Shown here: piece after piece, positions 30,356-42,100 of the stretch
Layout of the letters: every line of letters begins with the position of its first letter
Numbering within the stretch: the first letter of the stretch is position 1
From: Mya arenaria
Taxonomy: Eukaryota > Mollusca > Bivalvia > Myida > Myidae
NCBI RefSeq assembly: GCF_026914265.1
Contig: NC_069136.1
Location: forward strand, 50,509,381-50,573,380
Length of the DNA: 64,000 nt
Direction: 5' to 3'
Notes under the pieces: generated by a model
Database searches by the model: none
Told to the model about the DNA's origin: nothing
What the model saw: the letters and a program-made list of their open reading frames with translations, nothing else
Translations under genes and position numbers: made by a program

Positions 30356-31392
30356 ACTTGTATATTAATTGGTTTTTAAACACGAATGTTCTTAATTGCA
30401 CGTATAAATAAATACTTTAACAGATTGTATACAGATGAAGCCAGAAATATAATGACCATAACAAAATATAATTGCATATATTCGTACATACATTCGTCTC
30501 AGTATATGTTCTGTAAGCTAATTACTAGTAGCCAATGATAAACGGGTGTTAATGTTTCGGATAAATTTGTGCATGTCTACAAGATCTTTTAAAATGAAAT
30601 TAAGTCTCAGCAACATGCATGATCCAAATGAGCAGAAATCCCTCTGATGAAAGGTGGTATTGACTTTCACTAATTACCTGAAAACTACGGGGACCAGCCA
30701 AGTAGCCATCACATTAAAAATTGGCATTGTTAGACGAACATGTAAGACAAGACATAAAAATCAGTCTATATTTATATAAAAAGTGGGCCCAAAATACTAA
30801 CAGTGCAATAACAATATTAGTAAATATATGAACATTCAGTTGGTCACCTGCGCGCTTATTGAAATGTATCATGGAAGTGGTACGATCCCTCAATTTATTT
30901 CTTATTTTAAAGCTGCAGCCTCACAGATTGAACGTTTTGACAACTTTTGTATTTTTTGTTTTGGAACGAGCCAATTTTTGCGAAAATCCATAGAAACCAG
31001 TTGTATAAGACTGCTGACAAAAAAATAGATCGCAGATTTTTATATTTAAGTTAAAAAAATGATGTTTTATGCATTTTCCTTAAACCGTTGTTTAAGCTAT
31101 AAAACATTAATTTTCGAACGGAAATATGATAATCTAAGATCTGTTTTTTTGTCAGCAATCATATATCATTGGTTTGCAGATATTTACGCAAAAATTTGCT
31201 CTTTCCAAGACAAAAAATAAAAAAGTTGTAAAAATGGTATATCTGTGAGAGTGCAGCTTCAAACGGACTGTTGTCCACAATAGTATTTATTTTTGATTAT
31301 ACGATAGGACAGGACCATGTAAGCAATTGTCATTAAATTACGGAGAAACAAGCACACAAACACTATATCATGGATTTAAACAATGGATTTAC
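30356..31392. other. SLC19 inter-block sequence, nothing recognised
   Basis: AT-rich DNA. I looked on the minus strand for the missing SLC19 exon and found none that I can support. Confidence 0.35.
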
Positions 31393-32102
31393 TCAAAAGA
31401 GTTCCAGCAGTTTCTACAGCGCCATAATAGATGTGGTGCTTCCTTAGATTATAGTTGTGGTACGGCTTAAGGATATCCCACAAGTTCTGAACGTAGTTCG
31501 CAACTTGAAAATTTCCACAGGCCGCCAAGGCCCACCATATTGACCAGATGTGAACCGTCTTATTTGAATAGGCTGACTTTGCTTCAAGAAAAAAGAATTT
31601 CAACAGAGATAATGTCTTTTCGGAAACATTTAATCCGGAGCATGGTTCAATGTATGTAATGTCATCTTCCGTTTGGTTTGTTGATGGAGCTTGTGGATTA
31701 TTTGTTTTCTCTTCCTCTTCATCAACAAATCTTTTAGGATTAAACAGTTCTGAATACTTAGATCTTGGTAACTGCAAGCTGATCAAAAATGCTTTGCAGA
31801 CACTAACGAATGAAAAAACGTTCAATTGAAAACAGTTTAAGACATTGAATATGTAAGCAGCTGTCCACATACACAGGCTATAAACCTTTCCCCCCAATGA
31901 AGCTGCGCGGGTAAAACTTGACACTTTTTGAAAGTAGTCACCGGGAACAACAGCGAATGGATATGAAAAGTAGCTAATCTCACAAGCTGTTCGAAGACCA
32001 AATGTCATCTGTATAGCTTTCATTGTGGAAACACCTTGCGCCCAAAGAAGAAGTGCCCATGTAACTATGAAAGCGATCCCTTCACCGACCAAAGGCGGTA
32101 CC
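31393..32102 (-). CDS. SLC19-like large exon
   Basis: About 236 codons, open throughout, with family motifs in order: WALLLW, MTFGLRTACEISYFSYPFAV, QKVSSFTRAASLGG, a polar Glu-rich loop (EEEEKTNNPQ), then WSIWWALAACGNFQVANYVQ and YYGAVETAGTLLS. The donor A|GTAAAT at 31,393 is good. The 5' edge abuts the dispersed repeat. The first Met at 32,092 is internal to the family and is not the true start. Confidence 0.75.
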
Positions 32103-32320
32103 TAACAATCCTTGATTAACTTACCTAGTTTGTTATATATAGCATGTATGCAATGTGCTGTTTGTGGAGTTTTGTGATGTTCATCCATGTTTCTTGCTTG
32201 TGATATTTTGTTTTTATGTTCTACGTCTTTGGCGTTTACCCAGTGCCATTAAACCGGATTTATGTTTAAACTTTTTTCTACTGAGCTTGTTTCTGTAGTT
32301 TTCGCATAAATATTGTAGCG
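32095..32320 (-). mobile_element. Dispersed short element, family D (copy 2), inside SLC19
   Basis: Reverse complement of the 10,960-11,200 element ('gtttaatggcactgggtaaa', 'gccaaagacgtagaaca', 'gttaggtaccgcc'). It splits the SLC19 coding sequence between TDYFRYN and the GEGIAF segment. It carries its own GTAAGT and a TTAG that might act as splice sites. Confidence 0.7.
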
Positions 32321-32387
32321 AAAGTAGTCCGTAAGCAGAAAGACAGGAACCATCCAGAGAATATATGAATATGTCCACCAGCCATCA
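32300..32387 (-). CDS. SLC19-like N-terminal exon fragment
   Basis: After the acceptor CATTGACAG it reads SDGWWTYSYILWMVPVFL, then LTDYFRYN. This is the segment that normally precedes the WVLLLW helix of SLC19 carriers. It runs directly into the dispersed repeat. Confidence 0.68.
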
Positions 32388-33339
32388 CTGTCAATGATAA
32401 CCGAGAGTTATAATTGCTTAAACTTATTTAATCCTTTTCATAATTTACAATACGGTGTACACTTTACTGTCAGTGTCACATTGTCAGTGGTGAGTCATAC
32501 ATAATTGCATAAAGGCCAGTGATGATGGGGATTGTTCAGACTCCTGTTCTTCTTCATTTGAAATCAAAACTTGCTGTTCAAACAGCAAAAATGTACGATT
32601 TAAAATTATGTTCAACTCACCGTGAATGCCATGAAATAATTCGCCTTGTTCTTGCATCTTGGTGGACGTTGTAAGTCGTCTGTTTATTCAACTGTCGTGA
32701 AATGCCTCTCAATGCAATTTATTCTATTTCATATTATATTTTCTTTAGAGGGTTGTGATGTATAAATCCTAGTTGTTATGACAAAGACAATTTTGTTTCA
32801 TATTATTGGTGCAGAGGAATAAAAGAAATCAGGTAAAAACTACTATTTAGACGCGGATGCACACACATCTCTTTTTAGAGAGTCAAGTTGTTAAAGTGTA
32901 ATTGAGCCTCGGGTTTTTCGGTATTGATTTGCATTGGTTTAGGGAGGTCATACCCCGCGTAGAGCATGTACAATTCGCTGATCGGCCGGCACGCACCTTA
33001 CATAAGCAATGAACGCCATGTTTGTCTGGTTCCAATTAGCTGGCTGAACCAAAAACAAATCAATGCCAGTGTCCATACACATCACGATAGGAAGCAATAA
33101 CAGCATCACATCGTATTGCACGCTTCTCTATTTCGCACAACGCTTAGCCCGTCCCTCAGTCCAATGGATATTTCCCCCGCAAACACTTATACTTAAATTA
33201 TGTTCACAACATGCTGCTTTTTAATGATGTTCTTGTGTATGCGTTTCATATAGTATCACTCAGTAAATTATAAGCCATATGGATTATTATCCCTTTAGCA
33301 TTTCACTTAATGATCAGAATAAGTGTTTCGAAACTAATT
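32388..33339. other. Intergenic, nothing recognised
   Basis: No gene seen; the first SLC19 exon would be expected here on the minus strand but I could not identify it. Confidence 0.35.
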
Positions 33340-33774
33340 TATATATAAATTTAAACGAAGTCAATTGTGTATAGCCAGAAACTGATACAGATATTTAACA
33401 TTAATTTCAATTAAAATTCTGACAAACCAAGGGCATGCTTTAAAAAACGATACCACTTGTATTCATCTGTTGTGACTCTTAACAGGAGCTTCGTTATTGT
33501 TTTATCTACTAGCTTTAAGTTACGTAATTTGAGTATCATTGCGGAAAATATAAAGCGTACATGAATCTATACATTTAAATGCACTCTATTGCACTTGAAC
33601 ACGGTTGACAAAAAGGATGTTCGCTTTAAACCTTCGATAGCATGACTACACGAGCATTTAACTGGAGCATAAACGTTGAAGTTAAATTAAACCACCTAAC
33701 TTTAGATTTTATCTGAAATCTCGAAACTTCCTGAATGAAATTATAGTATGATGAATACTTCTTAAAATAAAAAA
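33340..33774 (+). promoter_or_regulatory. 5' flank of receptor copy 2
   Basis: Paralogous to 1,330-1,480 plus 3,540-3,693 and to 55,130-55,260 ('tagccagaaact', 'ttctgacaaa.caa', 'gagcttcgtta'). Presumed promoter and 5' UTR; no clear core element. Confidence 0.4.
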
Positions 33775-33835
33775 ATGAATCCATTGAATTGTGTAATTGT
33801 GACCGTCGTATATTGTCTGGGAATAATTTGTAAAG
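33775..33835 (+). CDS. Copy 2 exon 1: signal peptide
   Basis: MNPLNCVIVTVVYCLGIICK plus one base; donor AAAG|GTACTG, the same as copy 1. The hydrophobic core and length fit a secretory signal. Confidence 0.78.
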
Positions 33836-36800
33836 GTACTGTGCTATTTCATTATTACACCCGTTTAACTGAAATATCTATACGTATAGATATATGTTTT
33901 CATATAACTTAAATCGTAAAATGCTTATGAATGTTCAAAAAAACTAATTCTAAAAAAGGTATTAAATGGGTATATGTCGACATTTAAAATGACCTTACGG
34001 TTTATAATTTACATAGATTATTGAGATAAGAAAACATCAATGAAACAAAACATGATGTAAAATAAACTCAAAGGCAACCTATATTTTACAAAAGAAAGAA
34101 TTATTGCTTCCACTTCCTTATTTTTTGTAATTAAACTTAACACACTTGAAGCGCGAGTTTTGAATACTTTATTCACGGGACGTTTGTGTACTTGTGTCTT
34201 GTATCATATTGACTCATCGGAAGAATAATTTATTATTAAAACAAAGAAAAGCAAGCTTCAGTTCGTTATATGTTTGTTAAACCTTATGTTTTGGTAAAAT
34301 TCCACACTTTGTCACTATATATGCTTCTAATTGTAATACAGATCACCAGCACATTAATTGATTAAACCTACTAATATCTGTGCTCAATGAATATCGTATA
34401 ATAATAAGGTACTAAAACCAATAAATGAATCAGTGCTGGAATGATCAGTTGTTTGTCGAGTAATGCTATTGCTTACTAGTTGAGTTTCATATAAAAGTGA
34501 CAGTTATTTCTCTGATAAAAACGCAGTCTGGATTGAATAATCATAAGCAATAAATCAACAAAGTGCTAAAATAAATAAATTGATTGCCCTAAACTTTTAC
34601 ATACTGCATAACACATAACATAATCGGCAAAATGTGTCGTAAATTCCTCACATTCGGAAGCAAAGGTCCCTAAAAGATAGTCTATGATCGAGTGAAATAA
34701 TCCGTAGCATAGTTTGGCTAGTATAATAATCTCGTTCCATCCTAAATTGCGCATTTTCGTATTTCAACTACGTTTGATCGCGTTAAGTATACGAAACATA
34801 CGGTTGAACAAAGATACATCATATACAAAAATTGGCATACTATTTATGATTATATGTTTTGTAAATGTTTTTTTTTCATGTTATAGTAAACTATAAATTT
34901 TATAAGAGTAAACAACGATTTGAATACATTTCGCATCTCTATCTATAGAAAACTGACAATCAATTATACAATGATAACGTTACAATGATGGAAAGTTGCT
35001 TATTGAAACTTGAAACAAAAATTAAAGAAACTTAATACAAAATTTTAGATAGGTTAATGTTCTAGATTAGGAGGACGAGTTTGATTTTATTTTTCTGTTA
35101 AGTTCACTTTGTAGAAACTTACAACATCAATTAAGAAGGCAATTATTTACTCCGTAAGTATGGTTTACTCAACCCATGTTTTAGCAAACTCCTTTAATTT
35201 CCATTAAACAAGTACAATTGTTTTAAGTCACATTTTTCATAACTGTTTATGCAATATGTTTTGAATTTTTGTTAGTTTAGTTATCTGTTGAGTGGATGGG
35301 CACATACATTGTTGAGATCTGTCAATGAACAAAGGTTTTCTTCTTGTTAATGTTGTGCTATTAAAAAAATAAACAAACTGTTGATTCATATAAACATACT
35401 CTCGAAGTTGCAAACGTTAACCTGTCAGGCTATTTCAAATTGTTTTAAATGAATCTGTTACTATTTATATAAGATATAGATCATCAATTGCTTAATCTTG
35501 TGGACTTTTCAGGTCAGGGAGTTTTTGTTTCACATGATGAAACGAGATGGGACGAGTCTAGATGCACCTTGGCAAAACCAAGCTTTATCTGCAGGGGTGA
35601 TGGCTCATGCATTGTTGAAAATGGTTTGGATTTGGACGATCAGGACAATGGGTTATGGATTGGATATGCAAAAACATGGATTAGTTATGCTTATGTTGGT
35701 AGGTTAAAGCCCGTATTTTTGTAAATATACATATACACATAAAAAGTCCGATTTAATTAGTTAATCTTTATTTAGAAGACATATTTTAAAAGGTTAAAAA
35801 AATAATATAATAGCATTCATGTATGTGTTGCATTTTCAATATTTGACTTAACGCCTTTAAACGGTCAATGAAACACGAGATTCCCGGGGTTTAAACGAGT
35901 ATAGTTACACCTCAACTTCCATTCCTAAAATGCAATGCCTTCGGCAAATGTCAATATTTTCCAATGAGCGCAACTTCTTTGATTATGTTCGGATTGCGAA
36001 TCATCGCATAACAATAAACATATAAATTGAGGCCCCGAAAAAAATTAACATGTAATACATTTTTAATTTATAATATGTGTTAAATGTATTGTTGTCATTG
36101 GTGTTCCAATTTTACGTTTAAGTCATTTGAAGTGATTATTTTTCCCCGCGTTATTGTGACGTAATTGTTAAACTGTTTCCTATTACGGCCGGATCGTTCT
36201 ATCTACCGAATGGGTGAGAAAGAATTACTGGTTTTCTTAAATGAAATGAAGTATATTTTAACAATTCTTGAATGAAATAATGAATAATTAGAGTAAATAT
36301 AAGAAATGATTCGGACTCCACACACTTTTTCCACCCCAACTGCGTTCAGACCCCGATAATGACAGTAATCCCGCAATTCATTCCTTTATTTAAACGCAGC
36401 CTCAATTTTGTCTCAACATATATAAATACTTTCATTTAATTTTAACTCCAAATCAAACTAGCAGCAACTTGTTGACAATGAATAATAAGATGAATCAAAT
36501 TATTTAGACTGATAAAGAAACTTCACATATAAGATACAGACTCCACAAACAAACAAATGAAACAACGGCGATATCTCTTCAAAGGTACGACTCACACATT
36601 CAAACACAGCTTTTCGACATGGCTCTCATTTGTAAATCAGGGTTAAAAACGTTTTAAGTAACTTCAAATACAAGAAATATACAACAGTTGCATGTCTTCA
36701 AAGGTGCAATAACACATACATTCGACATGGCCCGCCTGAGTAATTTAAGAGTTGACATATTCGGACAAACATATAGGTTATATAGCATTGACAGTTCCTT

Positions 36801-39120
36801 ATAAAGACAGATTGTTATAAATCACAAACATCAATATTTATGCGAAAAACTAATAATCATATCAAATCAAATTATATTATAATTGACTTCAAAGATTCAA
36901 CCACCAGACATATTTAGTATTATTGTTGCCAACGACAGCTTAAATATATAAATATAAAATCAGTGTAGTTCGACTCTAAAGGAGCAGAGTTTCTTGTTTT
37001 CAAGTTTTCTATTAGTACATAAAATTGCAAACGTAACTGTCAATACTTTGTTGCAAACTCTTTCTTGAAGCATCTGGCAACAGGTTGTCCGGTAAGTGCA
37101 GTGGTTAGCGCACTCGCTTCTCACCTAGGCGACCCAGGTTCGATTCCCGGCTCGGGCGCTTGTGAGTTTGGTTTGTGGTCACCAAGCCGGACAAGTGGGA
37201 TTTCTCTGGGTTTTCCGGTTTCCCCCACAACACAAGACCACACTCTCGCGTAAAATCGGGCCAACGAGAGTGATTAATATAATGTTGTAATAACTTGTTT
37301 CACAATCGTTGTAAAATAAATATGTTTAAACTAAGCATCTGGCCGATGCACATTCGAGCTATCTAATGTGTTGGACAGAATGAACTGAACTGTCCTGGGC
37401 AGAATAAATCTTGCAACACGACAAACAAGGCAATATTGTGCTCGAACTGCCTGTCTTTGTCTCAATCGATGTTGGCATACTCCATTGAATATGAAATGGA
37501 TATTACCTGCCGGCATTAGGTTCTCGTTCACTACTGTTTCAGGTCATAAAAAACTGTTAAATTTTAGTTTTGCTAAAAGGTATTATTTACTACGGCTGGT
37601 TTGATTTGTCAGTAATAACTTCCATTAGCAAATGTTTTTGTTTTGAAGGCTGCGGCCAATTGAATGATGGAGACGAATATTTTGTTTCATCTCTGGGCGA
37701 ATGTAGAGGTACAACAGGATGCCAAACGTTCGGAATACAAAAGTCAATAACGGTAAGTTATTCCAGGACAGGTAAACAAATATTCAAACTAAGAAGTTGG
37801 ATTTTTGAAGTAATCAAAGGACTAACGCAACATTTTAAAGACATTAATTTTGTGCAATGCTTTTCAACAACTACAGCAGATGGAATTTCGGTCCGGCAAC
37901 GTTTTTATATTATGAAATGTGTGTTTATGTTTTTTATTACTGTAGGTAATCCCTTTATGTCTATTGGTTTGGCGTATGTCCAAAAAACTATTTCTGGTGA
38001 TAATATTTCTGATTCAATGTCATTTAAGCATACCTTTTTTCACTCGTATTCATTGGCTTGTATAAAAGAAAACACTGTCACACTTTTATTGCAAAGAGGG
38101 GCCTTTTTAAATCACTTGCAAGAATTTCAGTAATAACTATTTTTTGGTTTTGGATAAGGACACCCCACAACTTTGTTCCATGTCTTACCGTTTTAGGTGA
38201 AATTTCATATTCCATTAATTAATTAACATAATACACTTAAACTCATCTTGATTATTCTAAAAATAGTAAATCGTGATAATCATTCATTGTTTATTTCAGT
38301 GTCATATGAAATTGTTATAAACATATTTTTTTACATTTAGCTTTAAATTCTACTTTTGAAACAGATTGAACATTTACTATTCAAATTTAATTCCATTGCT
38401 TAAAATGTAAAAATTCACCTTTGTTTTTTATTAAATTGTGTCAAAGCATGAAATCTGAATGTTTTTGTTTTTTATAGAAGAAACAATGAACTCTTTTTGG
38501 CATGTATGTCTTGTTCTTTTACATGACTGATGGGGCATTACTTGCATGACATTTTCCAGAGTAGCTCAGAAATAATAAATTTAAGTATGAATACTGTTTC
38601 AGAGTTTGCGATGTAAATGTGCCAGTAAAAAACCCAAGCAGACTCAAACATGCGGGGAAAAATGTGAAGAAGCAGATCAATATCCATGTGGTGGACCAGC
38701 CGACACCAATATATTCTCATTTTACACTGTTGAAAATGGTACTAATAACATCGAATTATTATGTTTAACTCCAGGCGAAACTTACAAACGAACTTAAAGT
38801 TAGAACTACAGGTGATCGCCACATAGCTTGGTCACTAAAATATTGCCCTTCAGTCGTTTGATAGTGTTTAAAAAAATAAAATAAATGTGACGAAATGCGC
38901 AGACTCAACACTGAAAACGCCAATTACGAAATAATGAAGAGGTTCAAAAACTACGAAAATTTATCCCTTAAAACACGTTAAATACATAACTTCTTCATTG
39001 TTTCCTTATTGGCGTCTTCAGTATTAAATCTGCGCATTTCGTCACATATATTTTTTTTTAAATATTTGACATTGTACAGGGCAACTGTGGTAATGGAGAT
39101 TTTTTGACATGGGAACTTTG

Positions 39121-39191
<71 letters not shown>

Positions 39192-42100
39192 CATTTTTAA
39201 ACAATATTAATGGACTGAAGGGCAACATTTAAAAAAAAATCAATATCAAAGGACTGAAGGGCCATATTTTAGTGACCAAGCTATGTGACGATCACCTGTG
39301 GTTAGTACATAATTACAAAATCTATGCTGACATTAAAAACTCTTTATCGGAAATCAGCACAGAAATGTTTGCGAGTTTACCAGTTTAACACATTCTGGAA
39401 GAGGGATCCTTTTCCCTTCAGACGCCTAAATGAAGAAGTTTTTTGAAAGTTATAATTGAAATATAACTTTATAACTCATTTAAATCAGAGACTGCACATA
39501 GTGTACTTTGTACGTAATTCATCAACCTTAATATTTCAGTTCCTGCTACCGAACATTCACAAGACATTCATAGAAACTGCCTTCAGTTCTACTATAAGAA
39601 CAGACCAGAAAATGATTTTTATTGGGTGTCATGCAATACTACAATTACACCAGTTCTATTATGCAGCAACAAATATTTTTCCGGTAATTATTTCTATTTT
39701 CTATGCCACCTAATATGAAAGAAGACGAACAAAGTCGCGTAGTCTGACAATTTTTAGCGCCCACAAACAGAAATGGGTTAACTGGATTCACTTAACGGTT
39801 GGTCGGCAGATTTACAGATGATTCTTAAACTTTGGACATTATTCGTGGCGTTAATGCCAGAAGGGACTAAACGACATTAAAATAAAAAAAGGTTTTGACA
39901 CTAGCCCCACATTTCCTTATATTTTTTTATAATTCTAAGTGCACTTTTTCGTGAACCAATGTCGTTTAAGAGATGTGTACACTTTAACTTTTGTTTAACC
40001 TTTTTACTGTATTGGATTGTGAGCAAACTTGTTCTTTGATTAAGTGAGATTGTTATGAATTTAAGTAAACGATGTTGTTTTGAAGTGCTAAGAGCACTTT
40101 TGTAGGCAACGGTGAAATAATTTTAATAGGCCCTTGGTATGAAGTAAGGGGGTGATCATATCTCATCCAATATTGAAACGATTTCGGTTTATAACATGGC
40201 ATTTTTTGACGCAATATATATATGATACCCTTTCTGTAGCTGTCCTTGTCAAGCATACAAAGTTGTATAATAACTGTTTTGTTTTTTATAATTGGCCATT
40301 GCTAGCATACGCCGGTATCTAGCATATTGTCAAGTAACCAATTATAAGCTAGGCGTTTGGAAACTATAATATAAAAATTGTATGCGTTTGCATAACGTCA
40401 CTTTTCAACAGAGTGATTGTGTTATAGTAATGTACTGACAGTACTGTCGTCGATGGTTGTAATTGAATGCGCTCAGTAGCTAACAATTGACTAAGAACTA
40501 AAAAGGCACAAGATAAATGCCTCACACACTTAACGAGAGACACACAACGTACAAATCAACACAGAAAAACCTCACGCTCATTAAAATATTGTTAATTTTT
40601 GTGTCACCGCCTTGAAACGATCATCGAAACAAGGGTATACTGGTCCCAACTTTACACTTGTCCTAACATAAATCAACAAAACATGTTAATTTACCACTAA
40701 ACGATCACAGATTTAAACACCACACACAAGAACTACAAAAGGCGAAGGAACATTATGAAGTTTTAATTTTACAAGCCGTGTATTGATGCATACTGAGGAA
40801 CTGCTTTGGAACAGTTAATGCAAACAAGAGTTCAATGGTAGGGAAGAGACAATACGGTCATCTCGCGATACGATATGTATCGATACAACTACACATCGAT
40901 ACGATGATATACCGATACAATCATCGATCATAATACAAGAACACATTTTCGGTCTTTTAAAATTGAACGCCTCGTTGTGTAACCTCACCGGTGCTGTTAA
41001 GCTTCCAATCGCCGTTTGTTTATATTCCTGTATTCCTCTTTTACCATCGTTGTTACTACTCATGTTGAGGTTATCTTAATACTTATCCGTCGCTGTTAGT
41101 TGATCATTGGTGCGAGAGTAATGGCCGCTTTCGGTTAGTGGCGCTCCCTTTGATCGTAAAAATCTTATTTGGAGATAATGCCTATATTCCTGCTTATGTT
41201 TGAAATACATTATTTGGAAAGGACAAGATATTTAGAATATTTGTATATTTGTTGCGTGAAATTATTTAAATATTATGATATCTAAAAAAAGAATTGGCGC
41301 AAAATTAAATTCTCTTTTCACATGGAACGTTTCAATTAATGGAACGTTTCAATTAACGAGGTGTGCATGAGGAACACGTGCGATTATACAATTCGTTTTT
41401 TAACAAATACAGATCCGATTAAAAATGCGATTTGGATAATTATGAAATATCGTATATTTTCCGGTTATTTCCCATTTTTAAGTTATGTCTAGAGCATAGC
41501 TTTAAATGAAAATAAGAAACAAAAACATATTTTTATTTATATTTTAACATTGCACTGTGGTGACTTGATTTGCAATATTTTGGGTAATGACAAAACAATA
41601 AAGGATAACGCTGACAACAGAAAAGTAGAAACAACGATGTACATTGTAAACCTGTGATAGTTCTTGTTGAAAACCACATTTATTGATGTACGTTACTGTG
41701 TTGTCATCCCAATTAACTGTTCTATAGGTATGTACGTTTGACACAAATCGAGCATTTCCATACGTGTGATTTGTTTGTTACCATTATGTGTGCTCTTTTC
41801 TGTTATAGATAATAACCCGATGGCGAAAATACACGATCGAAGTAATGAAGTTTGGGCACAAGCTGTTGAATACTGCGTTGCTGGAGGTGAATTCCCTGCA
41901 TCGATACAAAGTATCAATAATGGGAATTTTACAGACCGGGACGCCCAGGACCACTGGACAGGAATACTTAAAACAGAATCTATTATATCTTTGGACGATA
42001 TGCTTGGTATGCACATCATTCTATCTGGGTTAACTGTCTAATACTTTCATAATGTTACAAAGATTTTAACATATCGGCGGATGCAGAAAGTTATTTCTGT

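Larger units (their letters stand above)
29797..32387 (-). pseudogene. SLC19-family (thiamine/folate-type carrier) gene remnant
   Basis: Three coding blocks on the minus strand: about 32,387-32,300, 32,102-31,393 and 29,938-29,797. They read WWTYSYILWMVPVFLLTDYF, then GEGIAFIVTWALLLWAQGVS, ISYFSYPFAVVPGDYFQKVS, KTVHIWSIWWALAACGNFQV, and IASALNRKRYGFVFGCNTF. These are the order and motifs of SLC19 carriers, 12-helix vitamin transporters of the plasma membrane. Missing: the first N-terminal exon, about 50 residues between the second and third blocks, and the C-terminus. A dispersed repeat sits inside the coding sequence between blocks one and two. It converges on the P450. A functional gene with unusual introns is possible but less likely. 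Confidence 0.72.

Noticed and set aside
37079..37160. Functional tRNA gene
   Set aside because: A and B boxes are present, but the sequence is the head of a SINE with flanking target-site duplications, and a full cloverleaf is not supported.
37570..38133. 187-codon open frame as a separate gene
   Set aside because: It is exon 3 of copy 2 read through into its intron; the frame is not kept in copies 1 and 3.
40815..41063. 82-codon minus-strand frame (starts MSSNNDGKRG) as a transposase N-terminus
   Set aside because: Composition is protein-like at first, but no zinc finger or transposase motif is visible and the paralogous intron lacks it.
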